A stretch of 64,000 bases of DNA from Syntrophotalea carbinolica DSM 2380. Its GTDB lineage: Bacteria > Desulfobacterota > Desulfuromonadia > Desulfuromonadales > Syntrophotaleaceae. Where the stretch lies: NCBI RefSeq assembly GCF_000012885.1, contig NC_007498.2, forward strand, positions 744,001 through 808,000. The letters run 5' to 3'. Shown here piece by piece: positions 33,562-42,827 of the stretch; position 1 is the first letter of the stretch, and each line of letters starts with the position of its first letter. The position numbers were made by a program, and so were the translations under genes. The notes beneath the pieces are model-generated. The model was given only the letters and a program-made list of their open reading frames with translations. It was not told the DNA's origin and made no database searches.

Positions 33562-34269
33562 ATGCTGCGTACCTTGTTTTATGCCGTTACCTTTGTGCCC
33601 TGGACTCTGCTCGTTATCTTGACAGGGTTGCCGTTTTCCTACGTTCACAAGAACTTCCTGCATAGCTATGCCACCTTTTGGGCCAAGGTAAGCCTGCGGT
33701 TGGCCGGTGTGCGGTTGGTGGTGGAAGGCCGGGAGAATCTGCCAGCGGAGGGCGCCGTGGTGTTTATGCCCAATCACCAGAGCAACTTCGACATTCTGGC
33801 TCTGTTTGCGGCGTTGTCGAGGCAGTTTCGCTGGTTGGCCAAGGAAGAGTTGTTTCACATTCCGCTGTTCGGGTTGACCATGCGGCGCGCCGGCTATATT
33901 CCGGTTGACCGCTCCAATCGCAAAAAGAGTGTGGAGAGTATGCGCCACGCCATCGAGCGCATTTCCGACGGAACCTCGGTAGTGATTTTCCCCGAGGGTA
34001 CGCGCTCGCCGGATGGGCACTTAAAGGAATTCAAGGCCGGCAGCTTTACCCTGGCCATTCAGGCGCAGGTGCCTATCGTTCCCATTGCCATCACCGGCAG
34101 TCGCGATGTCATGCCGAAGCACAGTCGCTGGATTCGCGGCGGCCGCGTAACCGTAACCATCATGCCGCCTGTATCGACCGCAGACCGGGCGGTCAAGGAA
34201 CGTAACGAGCTGATGCAGGAAGTTCGCGGCCCTATTGAGGCGCTGGTGGAAAAGGCCCTGCAATCATGA
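33562..34269 (+). CDS. plsC: 1-acyl-sn-glycerol-3-phosphate acyltransferase
   Basis: 235 residues, the PlsC length. It moves an acyl chain onto the sn-2 position of lysophosphatidic acid to give phosphatidic acid at the inner membrane. Seen: an N-terminal hydrophobic helix (5-25), the HX4D motif as NHQSNFD near 72-78, GYIPVDRSN, and FPEGTRSPDG near 143. The stop overlaps the RNase J start by four bases (ATGA), so the two are coupled. plsY, the other step of the pathway, lies at 42 kb. Confidence 0.92.
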   Translation: MLRTLFYAVTFVPWTLLVILTGLPFSYVHKNFLHSYATFWAKVSLRLAGVRLVVEGRENLPAEGAVVFMPNHQSNFDILALFAALSRQFRWLAKEELFHIPLFGLTMRRAGYIPVDRSNRKKSVESMRHAIERISDGTSVVIFPEGTRSPDGHLKEFKAGSFTLAIQAQVPIVPIAITGSRDVMPKHSRWIRGGRVTVTIMPPVSTADRAVKERNELMQEVRGPIEALVEKALQS

Positions 34270-35960
34270 CCGAGGCGTTTGCCGCGACATGGCAACCTTT
34301 GCCGCCCGAGGCGGTGCGGATTCTGCCGCTGGGAGGCCTGGGAGAAATCGGTCTCAACATGATGGTGGTGGAATACCGGGACGAGTTGCTGATTATCGAC
34401 TGCGGCCTGATGTTTCCCGAACCGCACATGCCCGGTATCGATCTGGTGATCCCGGATATCAGCTGCCTGGAGGATCACACCCACCGCATTCGCGGCCTGG
34501 TGCTCACGCACGGCCATGAAGATCACATCGGTGCGGTGCCGTTTTTGCTCCGTAAGCTCGGCTTCCCGACGGTGTACGGTTCGCCTTTGACGCTTGGTCT
34601 GTTGCGCCACAGGCTGGCGGAACATGATCTTCTCGGGCTGGCCGAGCTTGTCGAGGTGGCACCCCGGCAGGCCCTTGAGCTGGGCGCCTTTCATGTCGAG
34701 CTGTTTCGCGTCACCCACTCCATCGTCGATGGCCTCGGTCTGGCTATTCGTACCCATATGGGCTGGATTGTTCACACCGGTGATTTCAAGTTGGATCAGA
34801 CCCCTGTCGACAATCAGCCGACCGATCTGGTACGGCTGGCTGCCTACGGCGAAGAAGGGGTACTGCTGCTGCTGTCCGATTCCACCAATGTGGAAAAAAA
34901 AGGATTTACCCTCTCGGAGCGGGAAGTGGCGACGGCGTTTGGCGAGATTATGCCGCAAGCCAGGGGCCTGGTGGTGGTGGCCACCTTTTCGTCCAACATC
35001 CATCGGATTCAGCAGGTGGTACAGGCGGCCGTCGCGTGTGGACGCAAAGTCGTCATCACCGGCCGCAGCATGGAAGCCAATACCCGCATTGCCCGGGAGT
35101 TGGGGTATCTGAAGATTCCCGACGATGTGTTGATCGATGTCAGGCAGGCCCGGGATCTGCCGCGTCACCGCGTCGCCATGTTGACGACCGGTAGTCAGGG
35201 TGAGCCGCAGAGTTGTCTGGTGCGCATGTCCAGAGATGAGTTCAAGCAGCTGCCCCTGGAAAAGGGGGACACGGTCATCCTTTCTTCCAAGTTTATTCCC
35301 GGCAACGAAAAGGCCATCAACCGGCTGATCAATCATCTGTACCGCCGCGGCTCTGAAGTGTTCTATGAAACCACCAGCGAAGTGCACGTGTCGGGACACG
35401 CCAGTCAGGGGGAACTGAAAATGGTTCTGTCGCTGGTGCGGCCCGATTATTTCGTGCCTATTCACGGTGAATACCGGCATTTGGTCAAACATGCCGAGCT
35501 GGCGCGCGGCATGGGGGTGGCCGGGGAGTGCATCGAGGTGCTGGAAGACGGTTATCCGCTTTGTGTTTCCGCCGATGGGCTGGTGCGCGAGCCGCGACTG
35601 GAGACGGGACGCGTGCTGGTCGATGGACGTGGCGTCGGTGATGTGGGGCACATGGAGTTGCGCGATCGGCGCCATGTCGCCAACCATGGCCTGGTGGTGG
35701 TGATGTTGACCGTCAGTACCTCGGACGGCAGCATTCTGTATGGACCGGAGCTGCTGACCCGGGGGTTTGTCGCCGAAGAAGAAACCGACCTTCTGGAAGC
35801 CGCCCGGAGTCAGCTTTGGGAAACCCTGGAGGAGATTGCGCCGGAAACCTCCGGGGAACGGGAAACCCTGGAGGTGGAGGTGCGCAAGTGTCTGCGGCGC
35901 TTTTTCAACCGCAGCGTTGAACGTCGTCCCCTTATTCTGCCGATTATCCTTGAACAGTAG
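34266..35960 (+). CDS. rnj: Ribonuclease J
   Basis: 564 residues, the RNase J length. Metallo-beta-lactamase motif LTHGHEDHIGAVP near 78-90, beta-CASP domain (about 220-360) with TGSQGEPQSCL and GNEKAINRLI, and FVPIHGEYRHL near 397, then a C-terminal domain. It acts as 5'-3' exonuclease and endonuclease in mRNA decay and rRNA maturation in the cytosol. The start overlaps plsC. RNase J in a Gram-negative-type envelope setting fits delta-proteobacteria and relatives. Confidence 0.95.
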   Translation: MTEAFAATWQPLPPEAVRILPLGGLGEIGLNMMVVEYRDELLIIDCGLMFPEPHMPGIDLVIPDISCLEDHTHRIRGLVLTHGHEDHIGAVPFLLRKLGFPTVYGSPLTLGLLRHRLAEHDLLGLAELVEVAPRQALELGAFHVELFRVTHSIVDGLGLAIRTHMGWIVHTGDFKLDQTPVDNQPTDLVRLAAYGEEGVLLLLSDSTNVEKKGFTLSEREVATAFGEIMPQARGLVVVATFSSNIHRIQQVVQAAVACGRKVVITGRSMEANTRIARELGYLKIPDDVLIDVRQARDLPRHRVAMLTTGSQGEPQSCLVRMSRDEFKQLPLEKGDTVILSSKFIPGNEKAINRLINHLYRRGSEVFYETTSEVHVSGHASQGELKMVLSLVRPDYFVPIHGEYRHLVKHAELARGMGVAGECIEVLEDGYPLCVSADGLVREPRLETGRVLVDGRGVGDVGHMELRDRRHVANHGLVVVMLTVSTSDGSILYGPELLTRGFVAEEETDLLEAARSQLWETLEEIAPETSGERETLEVEVRKCLRRFFNRSVERRPLILPIILEQ

Positions 35961-36002
35961 TGCCGTATAGCGTCGCTACCCTTTTAAAAATAGAGAGTGC
36001 CA

Positions 36003-36794
36003 ATGAGTTTTTTGCATGCTATTCTGTTAGGCCTGTTACAGGGGCTTACCGAGTTTCTACCCGTTTCGTCCAGTGGCCACCTGGCCATTGCCCAGCATTT
36101 TCTGCCCGGATTCAGTCAGCCCGGCGTTTTGTTCGATGTGCTGCTGCATGCCGGAACCATGGCGGCGGTGCTGGTGTATTTTCGTTACGACTGCCGCCAC
36201 CTGGCCTTGGCTTATTTCAGGCCGCACGAGGAGGCGCATCAATACCGGCGTCTGTTACGGTTGCTGATTATCGCTACGGTGCCCACGGCCATTATCGGTT
36301 TGAGTTTCAAGGATTTTTTTGTGGGCGCGTTTCACAACCTGCCCCTGATCTCGCTGATGCTGGTGGTGACCGGAGGGCTGCTGTTTTTTTCCGAGCGGCT
36401 TCGCAAAAACGGCCGCAGCCAGGGGCATTTGCAGCATTGGGATGCGTTGATCGCCGGTGTGGCCCAAGCCGGTGCCATCATGCCGGGTATTTCGCGGTCG
36501 GGATCGACCATCTCCGTGCTGTTGTTCAAGGGGGTTTCCGGGGAAACCGCCGCGCGATTTTCCTTCTTGATGGCTCTTCCTGCGGTATTCGGGGCCACAT
36601 TGGTTTCGCTGCTTGAATGGCCTGCCGGAGTCTCTGCGGAGATCCCGGTTTATGCGGCCGGCGCCGTGATGGCCTTTCTCAGCGGACTGGCTTCCATTCA
36701 TCTGCTGATGGGGGTTGTGCGTCGTCGTCGCCTGTACGCCTTCGCTGTCTACTGTTGGCTGATGGGAGGCATGTTTTTTGCTATATCCTCATAG
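36003..36794 (+). CDS. uppP: Undecaprenyl-diphosphatase UppP (BacA)
   Basis: 263 residues with about eight membrane helices. Conserved motifs are complete: LLQGLTEFLPVSSSGHL near 10-26, with catalytic Glu and Ser residues, and PGISRSGSTISVLLFKG near 160-176 with the key Arg. It removes the terminal phosphate of undecaprenyl diphosphate so that the lipid carrier can be reused for peptidoglycan and polysaccharides; it also gives bacitracin tolerance. ATG 36003 is used; GTG 35997 is an in-frame alternative. It follows rnj by about 40 bases. Confidence 0.95.
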   Translation: MSFLHAILLGLLQGLTEFLPVSSSGHLAIAQHFLPGFSQPGVLFDVLLHAGTMAAVLVYFRYDCRHLALAYFRPHEEAHQYRRLLRLLIIATVPTAIIGLSFKDFFVGAFHNLPLISLMLVVTGGLLFFSERLRKNGRSQGHLQHWDALIAGVAQAGAIMPGISRSGSTISVLLFKGVSGETAARFSFLMALPAVFGATLVSLLEWPAGVSAEIPVYAAGAVMAFLSGLASIHLLMGVVRRRRLYAFAVYCWLMGGMFFAISS

Positions 36795-36878
36795 TGATTC
36801 CGCCGCTTCGTTGAAAACATCGGGGCGGATCGGACCGGTTCTTTTCCCATTCCTTCTGTCCCGGGCCAGAGGCGTATT

Positions 36879-39134
36879 ATGAGCAAGGAGCAGACGGCCA
36901 CATCGGCTGCAACATTCAAAGAGCGATTCAAGTACGAGTTTCTGGGGGTGTTCTGGCTGGCAGCCGGTGTGCTTCTGGTGCTTGCACTGGTCTCGTTCAA
37001 CGGCAATGATCCCTCCATCAACAATGCTTCCCATTCCTCCCCGCCCCACAACCTCGCGGGAGTGGTCGGTGCCTATCTGGCGGATCTGCTGTTTCAGGGA
37101 TTTGGCCTGGCGGCTTTGCTGTTGCCGGTGGGTGCCTTCGGCCTGGCCTGGCATTATTTCGCCTGCAGGCAAATCCAATTTAGGCCGTTAAGGGCCGCGG
37201 CTTTTTTCTGCATGCTGCTGTCGCTGGATGGCCTGATTGCCCTGGAATTCCGTGCTGCATCATGGTTCGGCGAACCGATCGGCGAGGCCGGCGGCCTCGC
37301 CGGCCGACTGCTGGCCAATCTGCTGGCCTCCGGGCTGAATACGGCCGGATCGGCGATTCTGCTGGTGGTGATGTTGCTCGTGTCCCTGATGCTGGCCGTG
37401 CGTTTTTCGCTGGTGCTGGTGTTCGATCAGTTGCTCGCTAAGTGGGGGACTTTCCTGGAGGGCCGTCAGCAGCAGCGCATCGCACGCAAGGAGGCCGCCC
37501 GGAAAAAACGAGCCAAGATCGCCGAGGGACCGGTTATTGCCCCCACCCAGAAAGCGTCCCCTGTACCCTCTAAACCCAAACAAAAGCGTTTGAACAAACC
37601 GGTGCAGGAGGCTTTCGATTTTATCGAGTGCAGTGGCAGTTACCAGCGCCCCCCATTGAGTCTGCTGGATCATGAAGAAGAGGGGCCGCTGCCTGTCGAT
37701 CGCGAAGCGCTGGCCATGAACGCGCGTATCTTAGAGAAAAAGCTCAAGGATTTCGGCGTGGACGGGGAGGTCACCGAGGTCAAACCCGGCCCCGTCGTGA
37801 CCATGTACGAGTTTGCGCCGGCACCTGGTGTCAAGGTCAACAAAATAGCCGGCCTGGCCGATGATCTGGCCATGGCCCTGTCGGCCATCGCCATTCGCAT
37901 CGTGGCGCCGATTCCCGGCCGTCCGGTGGTCGGTATCGAAATTCCCAACAAACAGCGTGAAACGGTGTATCTCAAGGAAATCTTCACCGCTGAGCAGTTT
38001 CAGAAATTCGGCGGCCGGTTGCCCATGGCGCTGGGCAAGGATATCTTCGGTAATACCGTGGTGTCCGATCTGGCCAAGATGCCGCATCTGCTGGTAGCGG
38101 GCGCCACCGGCAGCGGTAAATCGGTGTCCGTCAATACCATGATTCTGTCGCTGTTGTACTGCGCCGCGCCGGAAGACGTGCGCATTATTCTTATCGATCC
38201 TAAAATGCTGGAGCTCTCCATCTACGAGGGGATTCCGCATCTGCTGTTGCCGGTGGTGACCAATCCCAAAAAGGCTGCTATGGCATTTGCCTGGGCGGTG
38301 CGTGAAATGGAGCGGCGTTACCGCCTGATGGCCGATAAAGGGGTGCGCGATGTTGACGGTTACAACAAGCGTCTGGAAAAAGAAGCCAAGCAGGCTCCTG
38401 CGGCTCCGGCCGAAAGCGATTTGCAGGACGTCGAGGTTGTAGACGATACGGAAGTTGTGGCCGATGGCGAAGTACTCGACCACGGCCATTTGCCGCGTAT
38501 CGTGGTGATTGTCGACGAACTGGCCGATTTGATGATGGTGGCGGGTCGAGAAATCGAGGAGTCCATTGCACGTCTGGCACAGATGGCCCGTGCTGCCGGT
38601 ATCCATCTGATCCTGGCGACCCAGCGCCCGAGTGTCGATGTTATTACCGGGTTGATCAAGGCCAACCTGCCGACCCGGATTTCCTTCAAGGTGTTTTCAC
38701 GAATCGATTCCCGTACCATTCTTGATCAGATGGGCGCCGAAAACCTCCTCGGCATGGGGGATATGCTGTTCCTGCCGCCGGGTACGGGCGCATTGCAACG
38801 TGTCCACGGTGCTTTCGTGTCCGAAAAAGAGGTCAAGCATGTGGTCGATTTCCTCTCCGAGCATGGCCAGCCGGAATACGACTCCTCGATCCTCGAGACC
38901 CCGGCCGGAACCGATGGCGGCGGCAGTGAGGACGAAGAGGTCGATGAGAAGTGGGACGAGGCTCTGGCCATGGTGGCCGATACGCAACAGGCCTCCATTT
39001 CCATGCTTCAGCGACGATTGCGTGTCGGTTACAACCGGGCCGCGCGCATGATCGAAAAGATGGAACAGGAGGGTATTGTCGGACCTTCGGACGGTACCAG
39101 CCGGCCGCGGGAAGTGTTTATCAATAAGCTCTAG
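36879..39134 (+). CDS. ftsK: DNA translocase FtsK
   Basis: 751 residues. Four membrane helices at the N-terminus (about 25-45, 60-85, 95-115 and 145-185), a short basic linker (200-250), then the alpha-beta-gamma motor: FGVDGEVTEVKPGPVVTMYE near 290, Walker A GATGSGKSVSVN near 410, Walker B VVIVDELADLMMV near 545, and a C-terminal winged-helix gamma domain (about 690-751) that reads KOPS-like sequences. It pumps DNA at the septum and activates XerCD at dif; xerC lies at 6.3 kb. Shorter linker than in E. coli, as in the SpoIIIE/SftA-like forms. Confidence 0.96.
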   Translation: MSKEQTATSAATFKERFKYEFLGVFWLAAGVLLVLALVSFNGNDPSINNASHSSPPHNLAGVVGAYLADLLFQGFGLAALLLPVGAFGLAWHYFACRQIQFRPLRAAAFFCMLLSLDGLIALEFRAASWFGEPIGEAGGLAGRLLANLLASGLNTAGSAILLVVMLLVSLMLAVRFSLVLVFDQLLAKWGTFLEGRQQQRIARKEAARKKRAKIAEGPVIAPTQKASPVPSKPKQKRLNKPVQEAFDFIECSGSYQRPPLSLLDHEEEGPLPVDREALAMNARILEKKLKDFGVDGEVTEVKPGPVVTMYEFAPAPGVKVNKIAGLADDLAMALSAIAIRIVAPIPGRPVVGIEIPNKQRETVYLKEIFTAEQFQKFGGRLPMALGKDIFGNTVVSDLAKMPHLLVAGATGSGKSVSVNTMILSLLYCAAPEDVRIILIDPKMLELSIYEGIPHLLLPVVTNPKKAAMAFAWAVREMERRYRLMADKGVRDVDGYNKRLEKEAKQAPAAPAESDLQDVEVVDDTEVVADGEVLDHGHLPRIVVIVDELADLMMVAGREIEESIARLAQMARAAGIHLILATQRPSVDVITGLIKANLPTRISFKVFSRIDSRTILDQMGAENLLGMGDMLFLPPGTGALQRVHGAFVSEKEVKHVVDFLSEHGQPEYDSSILETPAGTDGGGSEDEEVDEKWDEALAMVADTQQASISMLQRRLRVGYNRAARMIEKMEQEGIVGPSDGTSRPREVFINKL

Positions 39135-39189
39135 CGGTTTGTGAGGAAATCCATAGGCTCAAGGTCTTGTCTGTTTGATCGGGGGGGGG

Positions 39190-39642
39190 ATGACGGAAAT
39201 TTTGTGGTGGTACTGGGTGGTGTTCGGTCTGGTGTTGGTGGCTTTGGAGTTGGTAATCCCCTCCTTTACCATTATCTGGTTCGGGCTCGGAGCCTGTTGC
39301 GTGGGGTTACTGATGTTGCCTTTCCCGACGCTGCCGTTGGCCGGGCAGTTGCTTCTTTGGGGCGGTTTTTCGACCTTGTGGACCGTTTTGTGGTTTCGCA
39401 GGTTCAAGCCGTATATGACCGATCGTACCAAGGCCGGCATGTCCAAGGATGCCATTATCGGCGAAACCGGCATCGTGATTCAGGCTGTGCAACCGCCCCA
39501 TGTCAAGGGGCGCATTCGTTTTGTCGTACCCTTGCTGGGAGATGAAGAGTGGCCCTGCATTTGCGATGAGGCACTCAAGGCCGGTGACGAAGCACGAGTA
39601 CTCGATATCGAGGGCCATGTGTTGCGCGTGGCAAGGAAGTAA
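39190..39642 (+). CDS. NfeD family membrane protein
   Basis: 150 residues. Two or three helices in the first 75 residues (ILWWYWVVFGLVLVALEL, IIWFGLGACCVGLLMLPF), followed by a small OB-fold domain (about 85-150) with GETGIVIQAVQPPHVKGRIR. Short NfeD (NfeD1b type) proteins pair with SPFH/stomatin proteins and organise membrane microdomains. ATG 39190 begins the first helix. The SPFH gene follows after about 97 bases and is the expected partner. Confidence 0.9.
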   Translation: MTEILWWYWVVFGLVLVALELVIPSFTIIWFGLGACCVGLLMLPFPTLPLAGQLLLWGGFSTLWTVLWFRRFKPYMTDRTKAGMSKDAIIGETGIVIQAVQPPHVKGRIRFVVPLLGDEEWPCICDEALKAGDEARVLDIEGHVLRVARK

Positions 39643-39739
39643 CCGACGCCGGCACCTGATCGGCGAAAAAAAACGACCATTATCCGTTTTATATGGGCAG
39701 TTTTATTGTTGTAGTCAATTTACTCAGGGAGGTAGGAAC

Positions 39740-40615
39740 ATGGGCTTTTTTCTGGCCGCAGTGCTGATGATGCTGGTCTTCTTGACCATTTTTTTGGGGG
39801 TGCGCATCGTTCCCCAGGGGTACAAGTTTGTGGTGCAGCGTTTGGGGAAGTATCATAAGACGCTCAACCCCGGTCTTAATTTCGTTATTCCCTATCTGGA
39901 TACCATTGCCTATCGGGTTCTGACCAAAGATATCTCTCTGGATATTCCCAGCCAGGAAGTTATTACCAAGGATAACGCCGTTATCATGACCAATGCTATC
40001 GCCTTCATCAGCATTATTGATCCTCCCAAGGCGGTGTATGGTATCGATAACTACAGTATCGCCATTACCAACCTGGTGCAGACCTCTTTGCGCAGCATTG
40101 TTGGTGAAATGAACCTGGACGATGCCTTGAGTTCGCGGGATATGATCAAGACGCGACTGAAAGAAGCGATTTCCGATGATGTGGCGGCATGGGGTATCGT
40201 GGTCAAAACGGTGGAAATCCAGGATATCAAACCCTCCCAGACCATGCAGATGGCCATGGAGCAGCAGGCCGCGGCCGAGCGTACCCGCCGTGCCGCGATC
40301 ACCGAGGCGGAAGGCAAGAAGGCCGCTGCAGTGCTGAATGCCGAAGGCGCCAAGGAAGCTGCCATCCGCGAGTCGGAAGGTAACCTGGAAGCGTCCCGGC
40401 GGGATGCCGAGGCGAAGATGATTCTGGCCGACGCTACCCGCGAGGCCATTGCCCGGGTGACCGCCGCGATCGGCGATAAGCAATTACCCGCCACCTATCT
40501 GCTTGGTGAGCAGTATGTCAAGGCGGTGCGGGATCTCTCCGCATCGGGCAACGCCAAGATGGTGGTGCTGCCTTCCGATGTGTTGCAGGCGGTGAAGGGG
40601 CTGTTGGGCAAATAA
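39740..40615 (+). CDS. SPFH/Band 7 family protein (stomatin/slipin type)
   Basis: 291 residues. One N-terminal membrane helix (about 2-22), then the SPFH domain (about 25-185) with VPQGYKFVVQRLGKYHKTLN and LRSIVGEMNLDDALSSRD, then an Ala/Glu-rich coiled coil (about 185-250). These proteins form large membrane-bound rings with NfeD proteins and hold FtsH-type proteases or lipid domains. ATG 39740 is preceded by GGGAGG. The gene ends just before a strong terminator. QmcA-like by length and motif. Confidence 0.93.
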   Translation: MGFFLAAVLMMLVFLTIFLGVRIVPQGYKFVVQRLGKYHKTLNPGLNFVIPYLDTIAYRVLTKDISLDIPSQEVITKDNAVIMTNAIAFISIIDPPKAVYGIDNYSIAITNLVQTSLRSIVGEMNLDDALSSRDMIKTRLKEAISDDVAAWGIVVKTVEIQDIKPSQTMQMAMEQQAAAERTRRAAITEAEGKKAAAVLNAEGAKEAAIRESEGNLEASRRDAEAKMILADATREAIARVTAAIGDKQLPATYLLGEQYVKAVRDLSASGNAKMVVLPSDVLQAVKGLLGK

Positions 40616-40642
40616 GGCGTTATTCGCCAAAGCATTGATACG

Positions 40643-40675
40643 AAAAAGGGGAGCGGCTTTGCCGCTCCCCTTTTT
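40643..40675. terminator. Strong bidirectional intrinsic terminator
   Basis: AAAAAGGGGAGCGGC (40643-40657) pairs perfectly with GCCGCTCCCCTTTTT (40661-40675). The flanking A and T runs let it end both the SPFH transcript and the converging mltG transcript. Confidence 0.92.
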
Positions 40676-40802
40676 TGCGATCTGGTTGTGTCGACCCCCC
40701 TTGCCAGGGAGCTGTCTGCTTATCTCCGGAGGTGGTGGTGTGCAGGTTCGGGTGCGCGAAACGATCCGAACGGGGGTGGAGACCGCTAGGTCCGGATCGG
40801 GA

Positions 40803-41873
40803 TCAATTCGCCTCGATGGCCTGGGATTCAGGCGTTTCGTCTGAACCCTCGACTTCGCTGCTTTCGACTTTGGCTACGTGGCGCAGTTGAAAGCGTCTGA
40901 CAGCGGCATTGTGCTCTCGCAAGGTACGCGAAAACTGGTGGCTGCCATTGCCCTTGGAAACAAAATAGAGATAGGCCACGTTGGCCGGATTGGCCGCTGC
41001 GCGCAGGGCCCGGGCGCCGGGGTTGGCAATGGGGCCGATGGGCAAACCGCGCTGGGTATAGGTGTTGTATGGCGTGTGGGTGCGCAGGTCGCGGCGGGTC
41101 AGGTTGCCGTTGAAATTTTCAATACCGTAAATAACGGTGGGATCGGCCTGCAGGGGCATGTTGCGTTTCAGGCGGTTGTGGAAAACGGCCGAGATAACCG
41201 GCATTTCCGATTTTCTGGCGGTTTCTTTTTGAATGATGGATGCCATTGTTACCAGCTGATGGCGGTCGAGGCCGAGAGCTTCGGCTGACTCAACTACTTG
41301 TTGAGGCAGGTGCTTTTTAAATTGATCCACCATGAAACGCAGCAGATGCCGACTGGGCAGGTTGGCCCCGAAACGGTAGGTTTCGGGGAACAGGTAGCCT
41401 TCCAGGGTGGGTGCATCGATGCCGAGTTTGTGCGCAAACGCAGGATCCGTGGCCAGTCGCAGGAATTCCTTATGATCGGTGTAGCCGGCTTGCTCCAAAC
41501 GCTCGGCGATCTGTACCGTGGTCAAACCCTCCGGCAAGGTGACGCGCAGTCGCAGGGTGTCGCCCGCAATAAGCCGATCGAGTACCTGCCCAGGCCGGGT
41601 CGCGGCGGCAAAATTGAAGTCACCGGCCTGTACCTGGCGGGCGGCGCCGCGCAGAGTTGCCAGTATCTTGAGGTTGAACGCACTGCTGACGATGCCCTGC
41701 CGTTCCAGATTGCTGGCGATCCGGCTGAACGACTGGCCCGGCTCAACGGTAATGATGGTCGGAGCTTGTGGCAGGATGGGGCGCAGAACAAACAAGCCGA
41801 AGGGCAAGCCGAAGACAAGCGTTGCCGTCAGTACTACAGCGGCACTACTTAAAAGTAGGGGACGTATTCTCAT
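40803..41873 (-). CDS. mltG: Endolytic transglycosylase MltG
   Basis: 356 residues. One membrane helix (about 6-28), a LysM-like segment (about 38-80, TIITVEPGQSFSRIASNLER), then the YceG catalytic domain with the active Glu in MASIIQKETARKSEMP near 218 and FHNRLKRNMPLQADPTVIYG near 238. It cuts nascent glycan strands next to the inner membrane and sets peptidoglycan strand length. ATG 41873 begins the membrane anchor. The C-terminus carries an acidic tail. It follows plsY in the same direction with about 65 bases between. Confidence 0.94.
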   Translation of the reverse strand: MRIRPLLLSSAAVVLTATLVFGLPFGLFVLRPILPQAPTIITVEPGQSFSRIASNLERQGIVSSAFNLKILATLRGAARQVQAGDFNFAAATRPGQVLDRLIAGDTLRLRVTLPEGLTTVQIAERLEQAGYTDHKEFLRLATDPAFAHKLGIDAPTLEGYLFPETYRFGANLPSRHLLRFMVDQFKKHLPQQVVESAEALGLDRHQLVTMASIIQKETARKSEMPVISAVFHNRLKRNMPLQADPTVIYGIENFNGNLTRRDLRTHTPYNTYTQRGLPIGPIANPGARALRAAANPANVAYLYFVSKGNGSHQFSRTLREHNAAVRRFQLRHVAKVESSEVEGSDETPESQAIEAN

Positions 41874-41937
41874 GACTCCATGAGGCCATTCCGAAGCGGC
41901 TGCTGCTCGCGGAAAAGAGCAGCGGCGGCATCGAGCG

Positions 41938-42528
41938 TCAGGCCTTAAAACGGTTTTCGCTGCCGTTAAGCAGGCGTTGGATGTTCTGGTGATGGCGGCA
42001 TATGACAATCAGGCTGATAAACATGGTGGTCGCAACCAGCGCTGGATTGCCCTCTGTGAAGTATACCAGAATTGGAATAGCTGCGGCGGCGCAGATGGAG
42101 CCGAGGGATACGTAACGCCATTTCCATACCAACAGGGCGAAGACGGCGAAGGCTCCCAGCACGGCCAGGGGCGAGAGGACCAGGAAGATGCCCAGCGCGG
42201 TGGCTACGCCTTTACCGCCCTTGAATTTCAGGTACACCGGATAGCAGTGTCCGATAAAGGCTGCGGCGGCCACGGCCCCCACCTGTGCATCTCCCAGATC
42301 AGTCAGCTTGATGGCGATCAATACCGGGACGGCACCTTTCAGCGCATCGCCGATCAAGGTCAGAACGCCGAGCTTTTTGCCGGCCACCCGGTAGACGTTG
42401 GTGGCACCGATGTTGCCGCTGCCTGAATTGCGGATATCGCTGGCGCCGACCAGTCGCGTAAGAACTACGCCGGTGGGGATGGCTCCGATCAGGTAGGCGG
42501 CAAGTAACATTATGTAGAAACTTGTCAT
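41938..42528 (-). CDS. plsY: Glycerol-3-phosphate acyltransferase PlsY
   Basis: 196 residues with about seven hydrophobic helices. The three PlsY motifs are present: SGSGNIGATNVYRV near 34-47, GHCYPVYLKFKGGKGVATALG near 90-110 (quoted in part as KFKGGKGVATALG), and a late Asn/Glu segment FTEGNPALVATT. It transfers acyl from acyl-phosphate to glycerol 3-phosphate in the first step of phospholipid synthesis; plsC at 33.6 kb performs the second step. ATG 42528 has GGAG about seven bases upstream. Its leader contains the candidate attenuator or small RNA at 42545-42692. Confidence 0.95.
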   Translation of the reverse strand: MTSFYIMLLAAYLIGAIPTGVVLTRLVGASDIRNSGSGNIGATNVYRVAGKKLGVLTLIGDALKGAVPVLIAIKLTDLGDAQVGAVAAAAFIGHCYPVYLKFKGGKGVATALGIFLVLSPLAVLGAFAVFALLVWKWRYVSLGSICAAAAIPILVYFTEGNPALVATTMFISLIVICRHHQNIQRLLNGSENRFKA

Positions 42529-42544
42529 GACAGACTCCATATAC

Positions 42545-42692
42545 CAAAAAAGCGGCCATGGCCGCTTCGACGTAAGATAGAAAGTCGGGAGACGGAAAAA
42601 GTCGGCGGCCCCCCGGATTTCGCTGCCCGCGACGACTTATTCTTTGCGCAGCTGAAGAGCGAAATTTACCAATAAGACGAACCCGCTTTGTA
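42545..42692 (-). ncRNA. Candidate structured leader or small RNA upstream of plsY
   Basis: On the minus strand a promoter-like pair TTGCCT (42715-42710) and TACAAA (42692-42687), spaced 17 bases, would start an RNA near 42680. The RNA can form ATTTCGCT/AGCGAAAT (42658-42665 with 42617-42624) or, mutually exclusive with it, AAGTCG/CGACTT (42633-42638 with 42599-42604) followed by TTTTCC. It ends in a palindromic stem (42551-42566) with a run of T residues, just before the plsY ribosome site. The layout resembles an attenuator or a free small RNA of about 135 bases. No known RNA family was recognised. Confidence 0.45.
42551..42566 (-). terminator. Terminator-like palindrome just before plsY
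   Basis: AGCGGCCATGGCCGCT is a perfect 16-base palindrome. On the minus strand it is followed by TTTTTTGG, so it has the form of an intrinsic terminator only about 20 bases upstream of the plsY start. Confidence 0.6.
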
Positions 42693-42762
42693 TCATGCTG
42701 CCGGATAAAAGGCAAGAACCTTGCCGGAGCGCAGCGGCTGGCGGGAAGGAAACGGTCCCATA

Positions 42763-42801
42763 AAAATAAAAAGCCCCACTCCCTGTGAAGGGGTGGGGCT
42801 A
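42763..42801 (-). terminator. Intrinsic terminator after tRNA-Pro
   Basis: AAGCCCCACTCCC (from 42771) pairs with GGGGTGGGGCT (to 42800). On the minus strand it is followed by TTTTTATTTTTA, 27 bases after the tRNA 3' end. Confidence 0.88.
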
Positions 42802-42827
42802 ACCGTTTTCGGGGAAACGGTAATCTT

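Noticed and set aside
34059-35687. 542-codon minus-strand frame opposite RNase J
   Set aside because: It mirrors a gene with complete RNase J motifs; the His/Gln-rich product is what the antisense of GC-rich code gives.
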